Positions 43,376-52,110 of a stretch of DNA of 64,000 nucleotides are shown in pieces. The notes under the pieces are model-generated. The model was given only the letters and a program-made list of their open reading frames with translations. It did no database searches and was not told the DNA's origin. Both the position numbers and the translations under genes were made by a program. Source of the stretch: Candidatus Woesearchaeota archaeon (GTDB lineage Archaea; Nanobdellota; Nanobdellia; Woesearchaeales; JAFGLG01); NCBI GenBank assembly GCA_016928155.1, contig JAFGLG010000006.1, positions 38,374 to 102,373 on the forward strand, given 5' to 3'. The number at the start of each line of letters is the position of its first letter. Within the stretch, counting starts at the first letter, position 1.

Positions 43376-43444
43376 AATATCAATAGCGCTTGATTATTTA
43401 TAAATTATGGCACTTGGTCATGGCACTGGGTACGTCACTTGGAT

Positions 43445-44179
43445 TTATTCCTCAGAGTCACCTTCACAGTCTCCTTCATGATTTTCTTCATGGTCTGCTT
43501 CATCCGGGGGGTCAGCCCCACCATTCTCTGGCTCGTCTCCCTCGGATTCATCTGATTTTTTGTCTTCTGAGGATTTTTTGTCTCTTTCTGCATTCTTTGC
43601 ATTTTCTTTGTCGATTCTTGGTGCATGGTAATTCATCCTGTACAATGCTATCATCATGAGTGTCTTGTAATCCAGTTTTTCTTGTCCTGTTGTGCTCTCA
43701 TATCTTGATTTGTAATAGTTGTAAAGGTTCCTTTCCACCCCTGCTTCTGTTCTTTCTCTTGCTTCTGCATGCATGTATTCATGGTCCAGTAAGTATCTTG
43801 TTGAGATGGATCTCTTTATCGTGAATGGCGCCACGCTTCTTGGTTGCTCATAGTATTTTGAGAGCAGGATGACTGCTTCCTCGAGGTTTGCGCTGCCATT
43901 TTCTTCTGTATCTTTTGTATAATCAGTGGCTGCCAGGACTTCTTTCCCATAGTCAAGCACTCCTTGCCCGATAATCTTTACAGGCTTTCCCCGTCGGATG
44001 TATCTCAGTACAAAATCTGAGATGTCTTTGGAGTGTCTTCTCAGGTAGCTGGTGATTATGGCGCTTGCCCCTTTTGCTCTGGCATAGAACTCATTGAAAT
44101 GCCTTCTCGGCAGGTTTGTCTCTATTGAATTGTCGTACAGTACAAGGTATCCGCCTAGTGTTGCTTCTAATGCTGACAT
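43445..44179 (-). CDS. Unknown protein with HExxH motif and acidic tail
   Basis: A 244-residue protein with no recognised domain. Residues 133-137 read HEYMH, a zincin-type HExxH, followed by several Glu that could give a third zinc ligand (139, 141, 145). The preceding residues are LLD, so the hydrophobic pattern usual before zincin motifs is partly broken. The last about 55 residues are extremely acidic (Glu/Asp/Gly-rich) and probably disordered. GGCGGAT lies before the ATG. It follows the PAN gene by 43 nt on the same strand, so a role with proteolysis is possible. Confidence 0.6.
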   Translation of the reverse strand: MSALEATLGGYLVLYDNSIETNLPRRHFNEFYARAKGASAIITSYLRRHSKDISDFVLRYIRRGKPVKIIGQGVLDYGKEVLAATDYTKDTEENGSANLEEAVILLSKYYEQPRSVAPFTIKRSISTRYLLDHEYMHAEARERTEAGVERNLYNYYKSRYESTTGQEKLDYKTLMMIALYRMNYHAPRIDKENAKNAERDKKSSEDKKSDESEGDEPENGGADPPDEADHEENHEGDCEGDSEE

Positions 44180-44222
44180 TTTATCCGCCTACCCCTTTTA
44201 GAATTATCTGGCCTGGTTGAAT

Positions 44223-45362
44223 CTAACCGAAGATTCCTTTGTAGTCGTTTTCTTCTTCTTTCTGCCTGACTTTCTCGACTGCACTCAGGAAGTCCTTCTC
44301 TGTGACCTTAGACCTGTCTTCCCTGATTGCAAAATATCCTGCTTCTGTGCATGATGCGTTTATCTCTGCTCCTGAGAAATCATGCATCTTCGATATTATC
44401 TTGTCGATATCTATTTTACAGATGGACATGTTCTTTGTGTGTATCTTGAATATCTCTTTCCTTCCTTCATCGTTCGGTATCCCTATCTCGATGAGCCTGT
44501 CAAGCCTTCCTGGCCTGATCACTGCCGGATCGAGTATGTCCTTCCTGTTTGTGCATCCGATTATCTTGACATTTCCCAACGGCTTGAACCCGTCTATCTC
44601 AGCCAGCAGCTGCATGAATGTCCTCTGGACCTCCCTCTCGCCGGATGTCCCTACTTCTATCCTCTTGGCAGCGAGGGCATCTATCTCGTCTATGAATACT
44701 ATTGAAGGGGCTTTCTCGCGGGCCAGCTGGAACACTTCTTTGACAAGCTTTGCTCCCTCACCTATGAATTTCTGGACAAGCTCGCTGCCCACGATCTCGA
44801 TGAATGTCGAATCTGTTGCTGTCGCGACTGCCTTTGCCAGAAGGGTCTTGCCTGTTCCTGGCGGGCCATGCAGGAGTATCCCCTTTGGGGGCTTTATCCC
44901 TATCTTTTCGAATAGCTCCGGTTTCTTCAGCGGAAGCTCCACAACTTCCCTTATCTCTTCTGCCTCTCTGCTGAGGCCGCCGATTTCACCCCATTGGACT
45001 TTGGGCTTCTCGATGATTATGAATTTCTCCACATTGAATTTCTTCATCTTCTCTGCTTTCCTGATTATTGTGAGGTTCTTCTGCTCGACCAGCACTGTGT
45101 CTCCAGGTTTTATCTTGCCTGCATCTCCAGACAGCGCAACGAAGAACTCATTTCCGTTCTGGAGCATGAGGAATGCGTGGCCTTTGCTTATCTGCCTTAC
45201 CTGCGCCACGAGGAGCGGAGGTTCCCTGTATTTTTTTACCTCTTCCTTCAGGCTGTTTATCGTGTCCCTGAGGAGCTTGTTCTCCTCTTCGAGCTGGCTG
45301 ATGTTGGTTGTATAGCTGTACATCACATCTTCCAGCTCCTTGTTTTGGTCTTTTATAACCAT
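44223..45362 (-). CDS. Proteasome-activating nucleotidase-like AAA+ ATPase
   Basis: A 379-residue PAN/Rpt-type ATPase: an N-terminal coiled coil (residues about 5-45), an OB domain (about 50-115), then AAA with Walker A GPPGTGKT, Walker B FIDEIDA, pore loop region and arginine fingers in RPGRLDR. It would unfold substrates for the 20S proteasome. The C-terminus ends DYKGIFG and lacks the HbYX motif normally used to open the 20S gate. A TTTATAAAT element 22-30 nt upstream suggests a leaderless mRNA. Confidence 0.92.
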   Translation of the reverse strand: MVIKDQNKELEDVMYSYTTNISQLEEENKLLRDTINSLKEEVKKYREPPLLVAQVRQISKGHAFLMLQNGNEFFVALSGDAGKIKPGDTVLVEQKNLTIIRKAEKMKKFNVEKFIIIEKPKVQWGEIGGLSREAEEIREVVELPLKKPELFEKIGIKPPKGILLHGPPGTGKTLLAKAVATATDSTFIEIVGSELVQKFIGEGAKLVKEVFQLAREKAPSIVFIDEIDALAAKRIEVGTSGEREVQRTFMQLLAEIDGFKPLGNVKIIGCTNRKDILDPAVIRPGRLDRLIEIGIPNDEGRKEIFKIHTKNMSICKIDIDKIISKMHDFSGAEINASCTEAGYFAIREDRSKVTEKDFLSAVEKVRQKEEENDYKGIFG

Positions 45363-45721
45363 AATGGATTGGGGTGGTCGGCTATTTATAAATATTTCCC
45401 AGTCAGCGGCTCTGTCCGGGTCATTGGTTTAAGGTCAGGATGATTTTCTGACTGGGATACAGGTACGTCGCCAGGGAAGCTCTCTGATCGATTATCTTTT
45501 ATTATTATCCTTTATCAGGAGCGGCCTGAGGGGATTCATGTTCAGCTTGAGTGAGGTATGAGGTGATTCTGTTTCTTGACAGGTATCATTTTGGATATCT
45601 GAAAATCAGGGGTTTTAGACATGCCGGCTGACTCTCATAATCTTTGATCGTGAGAATGGGAATGGAGCATTTCCGCTGTTGCAGCCCCGGGATTCCTGGC
45701 AGAGCCCATGTCAGCTGATTA
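45363..45721. other. Intergenic region with PAN promoter and inverted repeat
   Basis: 359 bases. Near the PAN start is TATTTATAAAT (45383-45393, read on the minus strand). A perfect 10-bp inverted repeat, TCCCAGTCAG (45397-45406) and CTGACTGGGA (45448-45457), with a 41-nt spacer lies behind it. The remainder up to the aminopeptidase stop has only short, poor frames. Confidence 0.5.
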
Positions 45722-46774
45722 TCATATTGGGAAGCAGAGAAGTTCTTTTGGTGCCTTTGTGAGGATCTTTGCCCTGCTGTGGACAAGGATGTCATCTTCT
45801 ATCCTTATGCCGTATCTCTTTGTATAGATGCCTGGTTCGATTGTGAATGCCTGGCCATTCTCGATGATTTCCAGTGATTTCTCATTGAGGTAGGGCCTTT
45901 CATGCACTTCTACGCCTATACCATGGCCGAGCCCGTGGAGAAAATGCTTTGCGAGACTGCCTAGGCTTTCTCTTGCTGCTGCATCGACTTGTCTTGCCAT
46001 GATCCCAGGCCTGACTGCTGATATTGCCTCCTCTTGGGCATGCAGGACCTTGTCATAGATCTCTTTCTCTTTCTTGCTTGGCTTGCCGAAGTATATTGTC
46101 CTTGTTATGTCTGATGTGTATCCTTTGTTCCACAGGCCGAAGTCTATGTAACAGAATCCTTTCCTGATCCTCTGTGTTGTTGGTGTATGGTGGGGCTTCC
46201 CTCCATTCTTCCTGTTTGCTACAATCGGCGGGAACGACGGCTGATACCCTCTTGAGCTCATGTGATAGAGGATTCTGCCTGCGAGCTCTGATTCTGTCCT
46301 GATCTTCTTTTTTGACATTTCAGAATACACCTCTGTGAGTATCCTGTCAGTCTCCTTGCAGGCATTCGTGATGTTCTCCATCTCATGTTGGGTCTTTTTT
46401 TTTCTGAGCTCTATTATGGATTTGGAGACATCAGATATCTTTGCTCCTGTCTCTTTCCTTATTCTGGCAGTGTAGTATTCAGGTATCTTTTTCCTGTTGA
46501 CTCCGAGGTTTTTTGTCTTGATACCTTTGAACAGCTCATGGAATTCCTTTGTGAGCGGTTTTGCATTGATGGATGTCTTTGCCCCGGCAAGTTCCATCGG
46601 GGGTAGGTACAGTGTATCCCTTTTTGATTTTGGTATTATGAGTGTTGCGTGCTCGCAGCTGGATCCTGTGAAATATTTTATGCTTGGGTCTGAAGTGGTG
46701 AATGATATGTTGAACAGCGCAGCTGCATCGATCCCCCTGCTATTCAGGTTTCTCTTGAATTCTTTCAGTTTCAT
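45722..46774 (-). CDS. Xaa-Pro aminopeptidase-like M24 peptidase
   Basis: A 350-residue creatinase-like N-domain plus pita-bread peptidase. Metal ligands are visible: Asp in YIDFGLW, Asp in SDITRT, His in HGLGHGIG, Glu in TIEPGIY and Glu in RIEDDIL. It should remove N-terminal residues before Pro from peptides. It overlaps the tldE-like gene by 4 nt and ends a run of three peptidase-related genes downstream of tyrS. Confidence 0.93.
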   Translation of the reverse strand: MKLKEFKRNLNSRGIDAAALFNISFTTSDPSIKYFTGSSCEHATLIIPKSKRDTLYLPPMELAGAKTSINAKPLTKEFHELFKGIKTKNLGVNRKKIPEYYTARIRKETGAKISDVSKSIIELRKKKTQHEMENITNACKETDRILTEVYSEMSKKKIRTESELAGRILYHMSSRGYQPSFPPIVANRKNGGKPHHTPTTQRIRKGFCYIDFGLWNKGYTSDITRTIYFGKPSKKEKEIYDKVLHAQEEAISAVRPGIMARQVDAAARESLGSLAKHFLHGLGHGIGVEVHERPYLNEKSLEIIENGQAFTIEPGIYTKRYGIRIEDDILVHSRAKILTKAPKELLCFPI

Positions 46775-48033
46775 ATGGTCTGGTTCACCTTTTTGCAGGC
46801 AAGCGCGCCTGTGTATATCCCATAGTTATTCGAGACTTTCCGCCCCACAGACACGATGTTTCTGAGGACTTCGTCCATCTTGCCTGACAGCATCACGTCT
46901 TTGACAGGTATCCGCTCGCCTTTTTTCAGGTAGTATCCATGCTCCATTTTTGTTGAGAATGCCGTTGTCGCAGGATTGGCTGTGTGGCTCCCTATCAGTG
47001 TCTCGACAATCAGTGCATCATCGATCTCACTGTATGGGCCTGTGAGTATGAGGTTGGAGTGGTCGATGCCCTGCTCTGTCCTGTTCCCTGTGCTCCTCTG
47101 CCCGAGCCTTTTTGCGGTGTTGAAGTCATATAGCGGGGATTTGAATATCCCGTTGCTGATTATGACAGTCTTCTGCGATGGTGTCCCCTCATAGTCGAAT
47201 CTGCTCGAATTCTGCCCCCATTCAAGTGTCCCGTCATCGACAAGCGACAGTTTCGGGTGCGCGATTGATTTTCCTGTTTTGCCTTTGTAGACTGATTTGT
47301 TCTTTTCTATGTTCTTTGCAGAGAAGTTCGGCACCAGCGCATTATGTATCAGGTCAGCTGCTGTCTTTGGCTTGAATAGCACATATCTCGCTTTTCGTTC
47401 CATCTTTCTTGGGTAGAGGAAATCATATGTCTTCCTTTTAAGGTCATCTATGAAGGGTATGATGTCGAAAAGCTTCACTTCTGTCATTGAGTTCCAATAG
47501 CTTGATACATTCGCTCCGCTCCTGGCTATTGTGTTTGCCCAAAGCCCGAACTCTGTCCTTTTCTGTTCTCCTTCTATGCCGTTTGAATTGAATATCTGGC
47601 TCTCTTCATGCTTGGCCTCGATTGCGACATGCGAGGCTATTATTCCTGACTTGACGCATTCATCTATTATGACGTCGGCCATGCTTGACATCTCTGCTTT
47701 TGTCAGCTCAGCCACTTTCTTGTCATGGCATCTTATGTTGCTGTATCTGGACCTGTTCGGGATTCCGTGGAAATAGTCTAGCCTGTCATTTGCCTTGCAT
47801 ATCTTGATGGCCTGGCGGAGTGTGTCTTTTGTGAGCCTGTTTGAATATGCGTAGCCCATGGCCTGGTTTTTCCACACCCTTATCTGGTATTTGCCCTTCT
47901 CTGTCTCTTCGAAGCTCTGGTAGCTGTTGTTGTTTATTGTGAGGGACTTATGTGTGACAGAGCCGATGTTTATCTGCACATGGTCTGCTTCTTTTTCCGC
48001 TTCTCTTATTATTCTTTTTATTTTCGAGTTCAT
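46771..48033 (-). CDS. TldE/PmbA-type subunit
   Basis: A 420-residue PmbA/TldE-like protein, with no HExxxH motif, paired with TldD downstream of tyrS. In bacteria TldD-TldE is a heterodimeric protease whose TldE half lacks zinc ligands; it processes microcins and degrades unfolded peptides. Features include GHTANPATTAFS and the glycine-rich C-terminal half of the family. It overlaps tldD by 4 nt and the M24 gene by 4 nt. Confidence 0.88.
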   Translation of the reverse strand: MNSKIKRIIREAEKEADHVQINIGSVTHKSLTINNNSYQSFEETEKGKYQIRVWKNQAMGYAYSNRLTKDTLRQAIKICKANDRLDYFHGIPNRSRYSNIRCHDKKVAELTKAEMSSMADVIIDECVKSGIIASHVAIEAKHEESQIFNSNGIEGEQKRTEFGLWANTIARSGANVSSYWNSMTEVKLFDIIPFIDDLKRKTYDFLYPRKMERKARYVLFKPKTAADLIHNALVPNFSAKNIEKNKSVYKGKTGKSIAHPKLSLVDDGTLEWGQNSSRFDYEGTPSQKTVIISNGIFKSPLYDFNTAKRLGQRSTGNRTEQGIDHSNLILTGPYSEIDDALIVETLIGSHTANPATTAFSTKMEHGYYLKKGERIPVKDVMLSGKMDEVLRNIVSVGRKVSNNYGIYTGALACKKVNQTI

Positions 48034-49385
48034 TTTCCGCCGACTAGAGCATCTTCTATGAGTATGCTGGGACAGTGCCCGATGACAGGCACCATCTGCC
48101 CTGATTTTCCGCAGTGCCCCGGGAATCCGGCCTGGTACCTGTCTGATATCGCAGTTATGTTGCCTAGGAGTTCCAGTGTATTCCCCGCTAATGAGATGTT
48201 CTTTAGGAGTGTCTTTATTTCGCCCCTCTCGATGAGGTAGCCCTCCTGTGCTGAGAACTGGAAGCTGCCCACTGCAGTGTCGACCTGCCCCCCGCTGCTC
48301 CCCTTGAGGTAGTATCCGTTCTTCATCTCCTTGAACATCTCTTCTGTTTTCCAGTCATGCTTCTTTATGTATGTGTTGCTCATCCTGACAAGAGGTATCT
48401 GTGATATGCCCCCTGCCCTGCCGTTCCCTGTTAGCTTCTGCCTGAGCGCCGCTGCTGTCTCCCTTGAGTTCAGGAATGTCTGGAGCCTCCCTTTGTTTAT
48501 CAACGTCGTCTTGCTGGCCTTGATCCCCTCATCGTCATAGAAGTAGCTTCCCCACATCTTTGGTATTGTGCCGTCGTCTATCACAGTGACATGGTCTGGG
48601 GCTATCCTTGTGCCTAATCTCCCGTCGAGGCATGATGCCTTCTGTATTATGTGGTCTGCTTCTGCTGCATGGCCCAGGGCTTCATGGATGAATACATCCG
48701 TCAGGACTCCGTCGCACACGACCTTTGTCCTGCCTCCTTTCGGGACTTTTGCATCAAGCAGCGCTATTGCTTTCTCCTTTGCCTTCTCTGTCGCTGCATG
48801 GAATTCTTTTGTCACCTCATAGCCTGCCTGCGCCCCCACCCTTCTGCTGTACTGCTCTATCTTCAGGCCTCTTTTTGCTGTGACTGATGCGCCGCCGTAG
48901 CAGTAGTTGAGCCTTTGCCTTATCTCTGATCCCTCCGAGTTCGTGAATCTTGTCTCTTTTGTGATGTCAAGATAGTTTGTGGATGCATTTGTTATCCTCT
49001 TGTCAGAAAGTGCTGATTTGGCCATCTCGAGCAGAAGTTTTTTCTTCTCTTCGAAGCCTATGCCGTGGAAATCTGTCTTCATCGGCACTGCCTTGCTTGC
49101 CTTGGTCCTTTTCTGGGAAGCTATCTCTCTCCTGACCTTTGTTTTCTTGTCTATTATCTTTGCTATCGACAGGGCCTGTTTCATTATGCTCTTCAGGTTT
49201 CCTTCTTCAGAATATGCGAATCCCCATCCGTTCTTGTACAGGACTCTGACTGATGCTCCTTCATGGACCCCGTGGCTCATGTCCTTTACTTCCTTGTTCC
49301 ATAGGGCTACAGAATTGCTCTGGATCCTTCCTTGCCTGATTTCCCAGTATCTTACTCCTCTTTCGTCTAATGGTGTGGTTGGCAT
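48030..49385 (-). CDS. tldD: TldD metalloprotease subunit
   Basis: A 451-residue TldD with the zinc motif HEALGHAAEAD (HExxxH type) near residue 220 and a C-terminal Cys-containing segment (GHCGKSGQMVPV) typical for the family. It forms the active half of the TldD-TldE complex. It is 21 nt after tyrS and overlaps the tldE-like gene by 4 nt. The start is the ATG at 49385. Confidence 0.92.
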   Translation of the reverse strand: MPTTPLDERGVRYWEIRQGRIQSNSVALWNKEVKDMSHGVHEGASVRVLYKNGWGFAYSEEGNLKSIMKQALSIAKIIDKKTKVRREIASQKRTKASKAVPMKTDFHGIGFEEKKKLLLEMAKSALSDKRITNASTNYLDITKETRFTNSEGSEIRQRLNYCYGGASVTAKRGLKIEQYSRRVGAQAGYEVTKEFHAATEKAKEKAIALLDAKVPKGGRTKVVCDGVLTDVFIHEALGHAAEADHIIQKASCLDGRLGTRIAPDHVTVIDDGTIPKMWGSYFYDDEGIKASKTTLINKGRLQTFLNSRETAAALRQKLTGNGRAGGISQIPLVRMSNTYIKKHDWKTEEMFKEMKNGYYLKGSSGGQVDTAVGSFQFSAQEGYLIERGEIKTLLKNISLAGNTLELLGNITAISDRYQAGFPGHCGKSGQMVPVIGHCPSILIEDALVGGK

Positions 49386-49406
49386 TTGGTTCAGCTGGAT
49401 ATTTTT

Positions 49407-50483
49407 TTACCTTGTGACCCTGAAGCTCTCTATCTCCTCTTTCAGCTTCACCGCTTTCTTGTTCTTTGTGAAGTGTGATTCTATCGGTTTCACGAGTTCG
49501 TACACCCTGTCTGCGACTGCTGTCTTGAGATCCATTGGGTGGAGCTCTCCGTCGGAGTAGGATTTGGCTAGCTCATCATATGACACGAAAGAGAGGTCGC
49601 CGCCGTACTTCTCGGGCCTTTTTATGTCTAGAGTCTTGAATTTCTCGAAGATTACGTATCTTGCATACTCCATTATGGGGTTGTTCTCTGTGATCTTCTC
49701 CGGGCAGTATGCCTTGTTCATCTTCCTCTTGATATCATCATATGAGTCTGTCATGAATATTGCTGTGTCCGGCTTTGATTTGCTCATCTTGAGCTCTATC
49801 GCCCTTTCTGTGGCATCTGCATTTTTTGATGCTGGCTGCCCGAGCCCCATGAGCATGTGATGTGAGACAATGACCGGCTTCCAGTAGCCGAGCTGCGGCC
49901 CGATCTCGCGGGCTAGCATGTTGACCTTCCTCTGGTCGAGCCCGAGCTGGCATATGTCGACGTCAAGATGGAATATGTCTGCACACTGCATGCAGGGGTA
50001 GAATATCTGCGATGCCTGCAGGGCTTCGCTTTCGCTCCTTCCCATTATCTGCGAGCATCTAAGTATCCTCTTGACTGTGGATGCGCGTGCGATGTTCATG
50101 ACTTTCTTCCAGTAGTTGTCATCGTTCATGAAGTCGCTGGCCCAGACGAACTCGACATTGTCCAGATCCATGCCGCATGCACGCCATATCTCGATGAGAT
50201 ACTCACCGACTTTCTTTATCTTCTCGAGGTCGCCGCCCATCTTGTTGTTGGCCCAGCCGTGCCAGTCTGCCACTAAGAACTTGAATTTGCATCCGGCTTT
50301 GATCATCTTGTTCGTGTTGATGGAGCGCAGGATCCCCTGCGCTATGTGCATCCTCCCTGATGGCTCGAATCCGTCATAGGCTATGGGTTGCTTCTTCTCT
50401 TCAAGGACTTTCCTCAGGTCCTCTTCTGTTATGATCTCTTCCCCCACTTGGCGGATTAGTTCAAGCCTTTCCTCAGTATTCAT
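49407..50483 (-). CDS. tyrS: Tyrosyl-tRNA synthetase (archaeal type)
   Basis: A 358-residue class I synthetase charging tRNA-Tyr. The HIGH-like motif is in GRMHIAQG, the KMSKS motif is KMSKSKPD, and the core has YDGFEPSG and QLGLDQRKVN. The short C-terminus without an S4 domain is archaeal. AGGTGAG lies before the ATG. It heads the tyrS-tldD-tldE-pepP-like run. Confidence 0.95.
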   Translation of the reverse strand: MNTEERLELIRQVGEEIITEEDLRKVLEEKKQPIAYDGFEPSGRMHIAQGILRSINTNKMIKAGCKFKFLVADWHGWANNKMGGDLEKIKKVGEYLIEIWRACGMDLDNVEFVWASDFMNDDNYWKKVMNIARASTVKRILRCSQIMGRSESEALQASQIFYPCMQCADIFHLDVDICQLGLDQRKVNMLAREIGPQLGYWKPVIVSHHMLMGLGQPASKNADATERAIELKMSKSKPDTAIFMTDSYDDIKRKMNKAYCPEKITENNPIMEYARYVIFEKFKTLDIKRPEKYGGDLSFVSYDELAKSYSDGELHPMDLKTAVADRVYELVKPIESHFTKNKKAVKLKEEIESFRVTR

Positions 50484-50776
50484 TTTCTCACCTGTGTAGG
50501 CAATGGTTCATGCCGGAGATTGATATATAAAAATACCATGTATGGATATGTCAGGTATGTTGATTGGATTATTCTTTATATTTGTTTGGGAACAAAAATA
50601 TTTTTTCTCTAAAAGGTCTGAAAAGCCTAAAAATTGCTTTTAGGCCTGATTTCAAGTCTTAAATCAAAACAAAACATTTAAATAGGACTGTTTTATTTAT
50701 TGGGACAGCTTTGCACCGTTTTAGAACACGGAAAATTCGGTTTTATTTGTCTTAGGGAGAAAAACGAGGGGTTCAT
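50484..50776. promoter_or_regulatory. Divergent promoter region with hairpin
   Basis: Between tyrS and the PRC-barrel gene. GCCTAAAA (50625-50632) and TTTTAGGC (50638-50645) form an 8-bp hairpin with a 5-nt loop. ATTTAAAT (50676-50683) is a TATA candidate giving an about 70-nt leader for the PRC-barrel gene. No further gene is seen. Confidence 0.45.
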
Positions 50777-51040
50777 ATGGCAGAAGACGATAAGCATTTT
50801 TCAAGGGAGCTCATAGGTAAGACAGTTGTTAGCAAGACAGGTAAGAGGTTTGGCGAGGTCGGTGATATTGTCTTTGAGACCCGTTCCGGTGAGCTTATCC
50901 ATATGGTTCTTGTGAATCCGACGTCCTATACTGAGAAGCTTGAGCTTGAGAAGGATAAGAACGGCAATCTTCTGGTGCCTTTCAGTGCAGTCATAGCGAT
51001 TGGGGATTTCATGGTCATAGCTGAGGAAGACATCATTTGA
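50777..51040 (+). CDS. PRC-barrel domain protein
   Basis: An 87-residue single PRC-barrel protein (LIGKTVVSKTGKRFGEVGDI, then LVPFSAVIAIGDFMVI). Archaeal PRC-barrel proteins are small beta-barrel adaptors, some linked to cell division (CdpB type) and others to RNA or photosynthetic complexes. GAGGGG before the ATG is a good ribosome-binding site. The role here is open. Confidence 0.9.
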   Translation: MAEDDKHFSRELIGKTVVSKTGKRFGEVGDIVFETRSGELIHMVLVNPTSYTEKLELEKDKNGNLLVPFSAVIAIGDFMVIAEEDII

Positions 51041-51102
51041 TTTCTGCATAAACTTTATATAATCAATATATTTGGATTTATCTTGTTTTGGAGGGTGGTT
51101 TT

Positions 51103-52077
51103 TTGGGTGAAGATGCTCAGATTTGGACAGAGAAGTATAGGCCGATGGATTTTTCTGATATAAAGGGTCAGGATGATACTGTCCAGAAGGTTGAGGCATT
51201 TGTGAAAGGCAGGAACATGCCACATCTGCTGTTCACTGGCCCTGCTGGCGTCGGCAAGACTTCCATTTCTTTGGTCATCGCGAGACAGCTTTTCGGGGAT
51301 GGCTGGCGTGCCAATTTCCTTGAGCTGAATGCCTCAGATGAGCGCGGCATCGATGTAATCAGGAACAAGGTGAAGGATTTTGCCAGGACAAGGGCCATAG
51401 GTGATGTGCCTTTCAAGCTGATTTATCTTGATGAGTGCGATGCCTTGACCAAAGAGGCTCAGCAGGCTCTAAGGAGGACCATGGAGAATTATACCCAGAC
51501 GACAAGGTTCATCCTTTCAGCCAATTACAGCTCGAGGATCATCGATCCTATCCAGTCAAGATGTGCTGTATTCAGGTTCAGGCCTCTGTCCAGGAAGGAC
51601 ATTGATGCCATTATCGTCAAGATTTCTGAGAAGGAGGGTCTTAAGCTCTCTCAGGATGCGAAGGATGCGCTTTATGAAATTTCAGGCGGTGATTGCAGGA
51701 AAGTCGAGAATATCCTGCAGAGCTGTGCTGTCATCTCTGATGATATCGGCACTGATCTCATTTATTCCATGGCTTCTGCTGCAAGGCCGGAGGATCTGAA
51801 GCATGTGCTTGAGCTTGCCGTGGATTCGAGGTTTGTCGAGGCGCGTGATGCTCTCCTGAAGACCATGCTCGATTTCGGCCTATCAGGCCTTGATGTGATA
51901 AAGCAGATCCAGAAGGAGCTCCTTGGTCTTGATGCTGATCCGTCAGTGATCATGCAGCTCATGGTCCATTGCGGGGAGGCAGAGTTCAGGATGGTGGAGG
52001 GCTCTGATGAGTTTGTCCAGCTTGAGGCTTTTCTGGCAAAGGTGGTCCTGGCCGGCGAAGGGAAGAAAAAAAGGTAA
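51103..52077 (+). CDS. rfcS: Replication factor C small subunit
   Basis: A 324-residue clamp-loader ATPase: WTEKYRP box, Walker A GPAGVGKT, Walker B YLDECDAL, arginine finger region and sensor QSRCAVFRF, then the C-terminal collar. It loads PCNA with RfcL. The TTG at 51103 with GGAGGGTGG directly upstream is the best start; a TTG at 51088 lies before that ribosome-binding site. CTTTATATAATC near 51050 is the TATA candidate. No intein is present. Confidence 0.95.
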   Translation: MGEDAQIWTEKYRPMDFSDIKGQDDTVQKVEAFVKGRNMPHLLFTGPAGVGKTSISLVIARQLFGDGWRANFLELNASDERGIDVIRNKVKDFARTRAIGDVPFKLIYLDECDALTKEAQQALRRTMENYTQTTRFILSANYSSRIIDPIQSRCAVFRFRPLSRKDIDAIIVKISEKEGLKLSQDAKDALYEISGGDCRKVENILQSCAVISDDIGTDLIYSMASAARPEDLKHVLELAVDSRFVEARDALLKTMLDFGLSGLDVIKQIQKELLGLDADPSVIMQLMVHCGEAEFRMVEGSDEFVQLEAFLAKVVLAGEGKKKR

Positions 52078-52110
52078 TATTTAAATAAATTAATGGCATT
52101 GGTTGGGTTT

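Larger units (their letters stand above)
43080..43444. other. Intergenic region: 12-nt repeats, C/D sRNA candidate
   Basis: This 365-base stretch holds an AT-rich block with 12-nt periodic repeats (43118-43177), AT-rich promoter-like sequence to about 43230, and a box C/D-like RNA at 43307-43375. A 60-codon hydrophobic frame at 43107-43289 is made by the repeats and is not believed. Confidence 0.6.

Noticed and set aside
44302-45315. 337-codon plus-strand frame antisense to PAN
   Set aside because: Its composition is dominated by Ser, Phe and Pro, typical for the complement of an AAA gene; PAN motifs are unmistakable on the other strand.
45586-45795. 69-codon minus-strand frame past the aminopeptidase stop
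   Set aside because: Partly overlaps the aminopeptidase gene out of frame, with poor composition and no ribosome-binding site.
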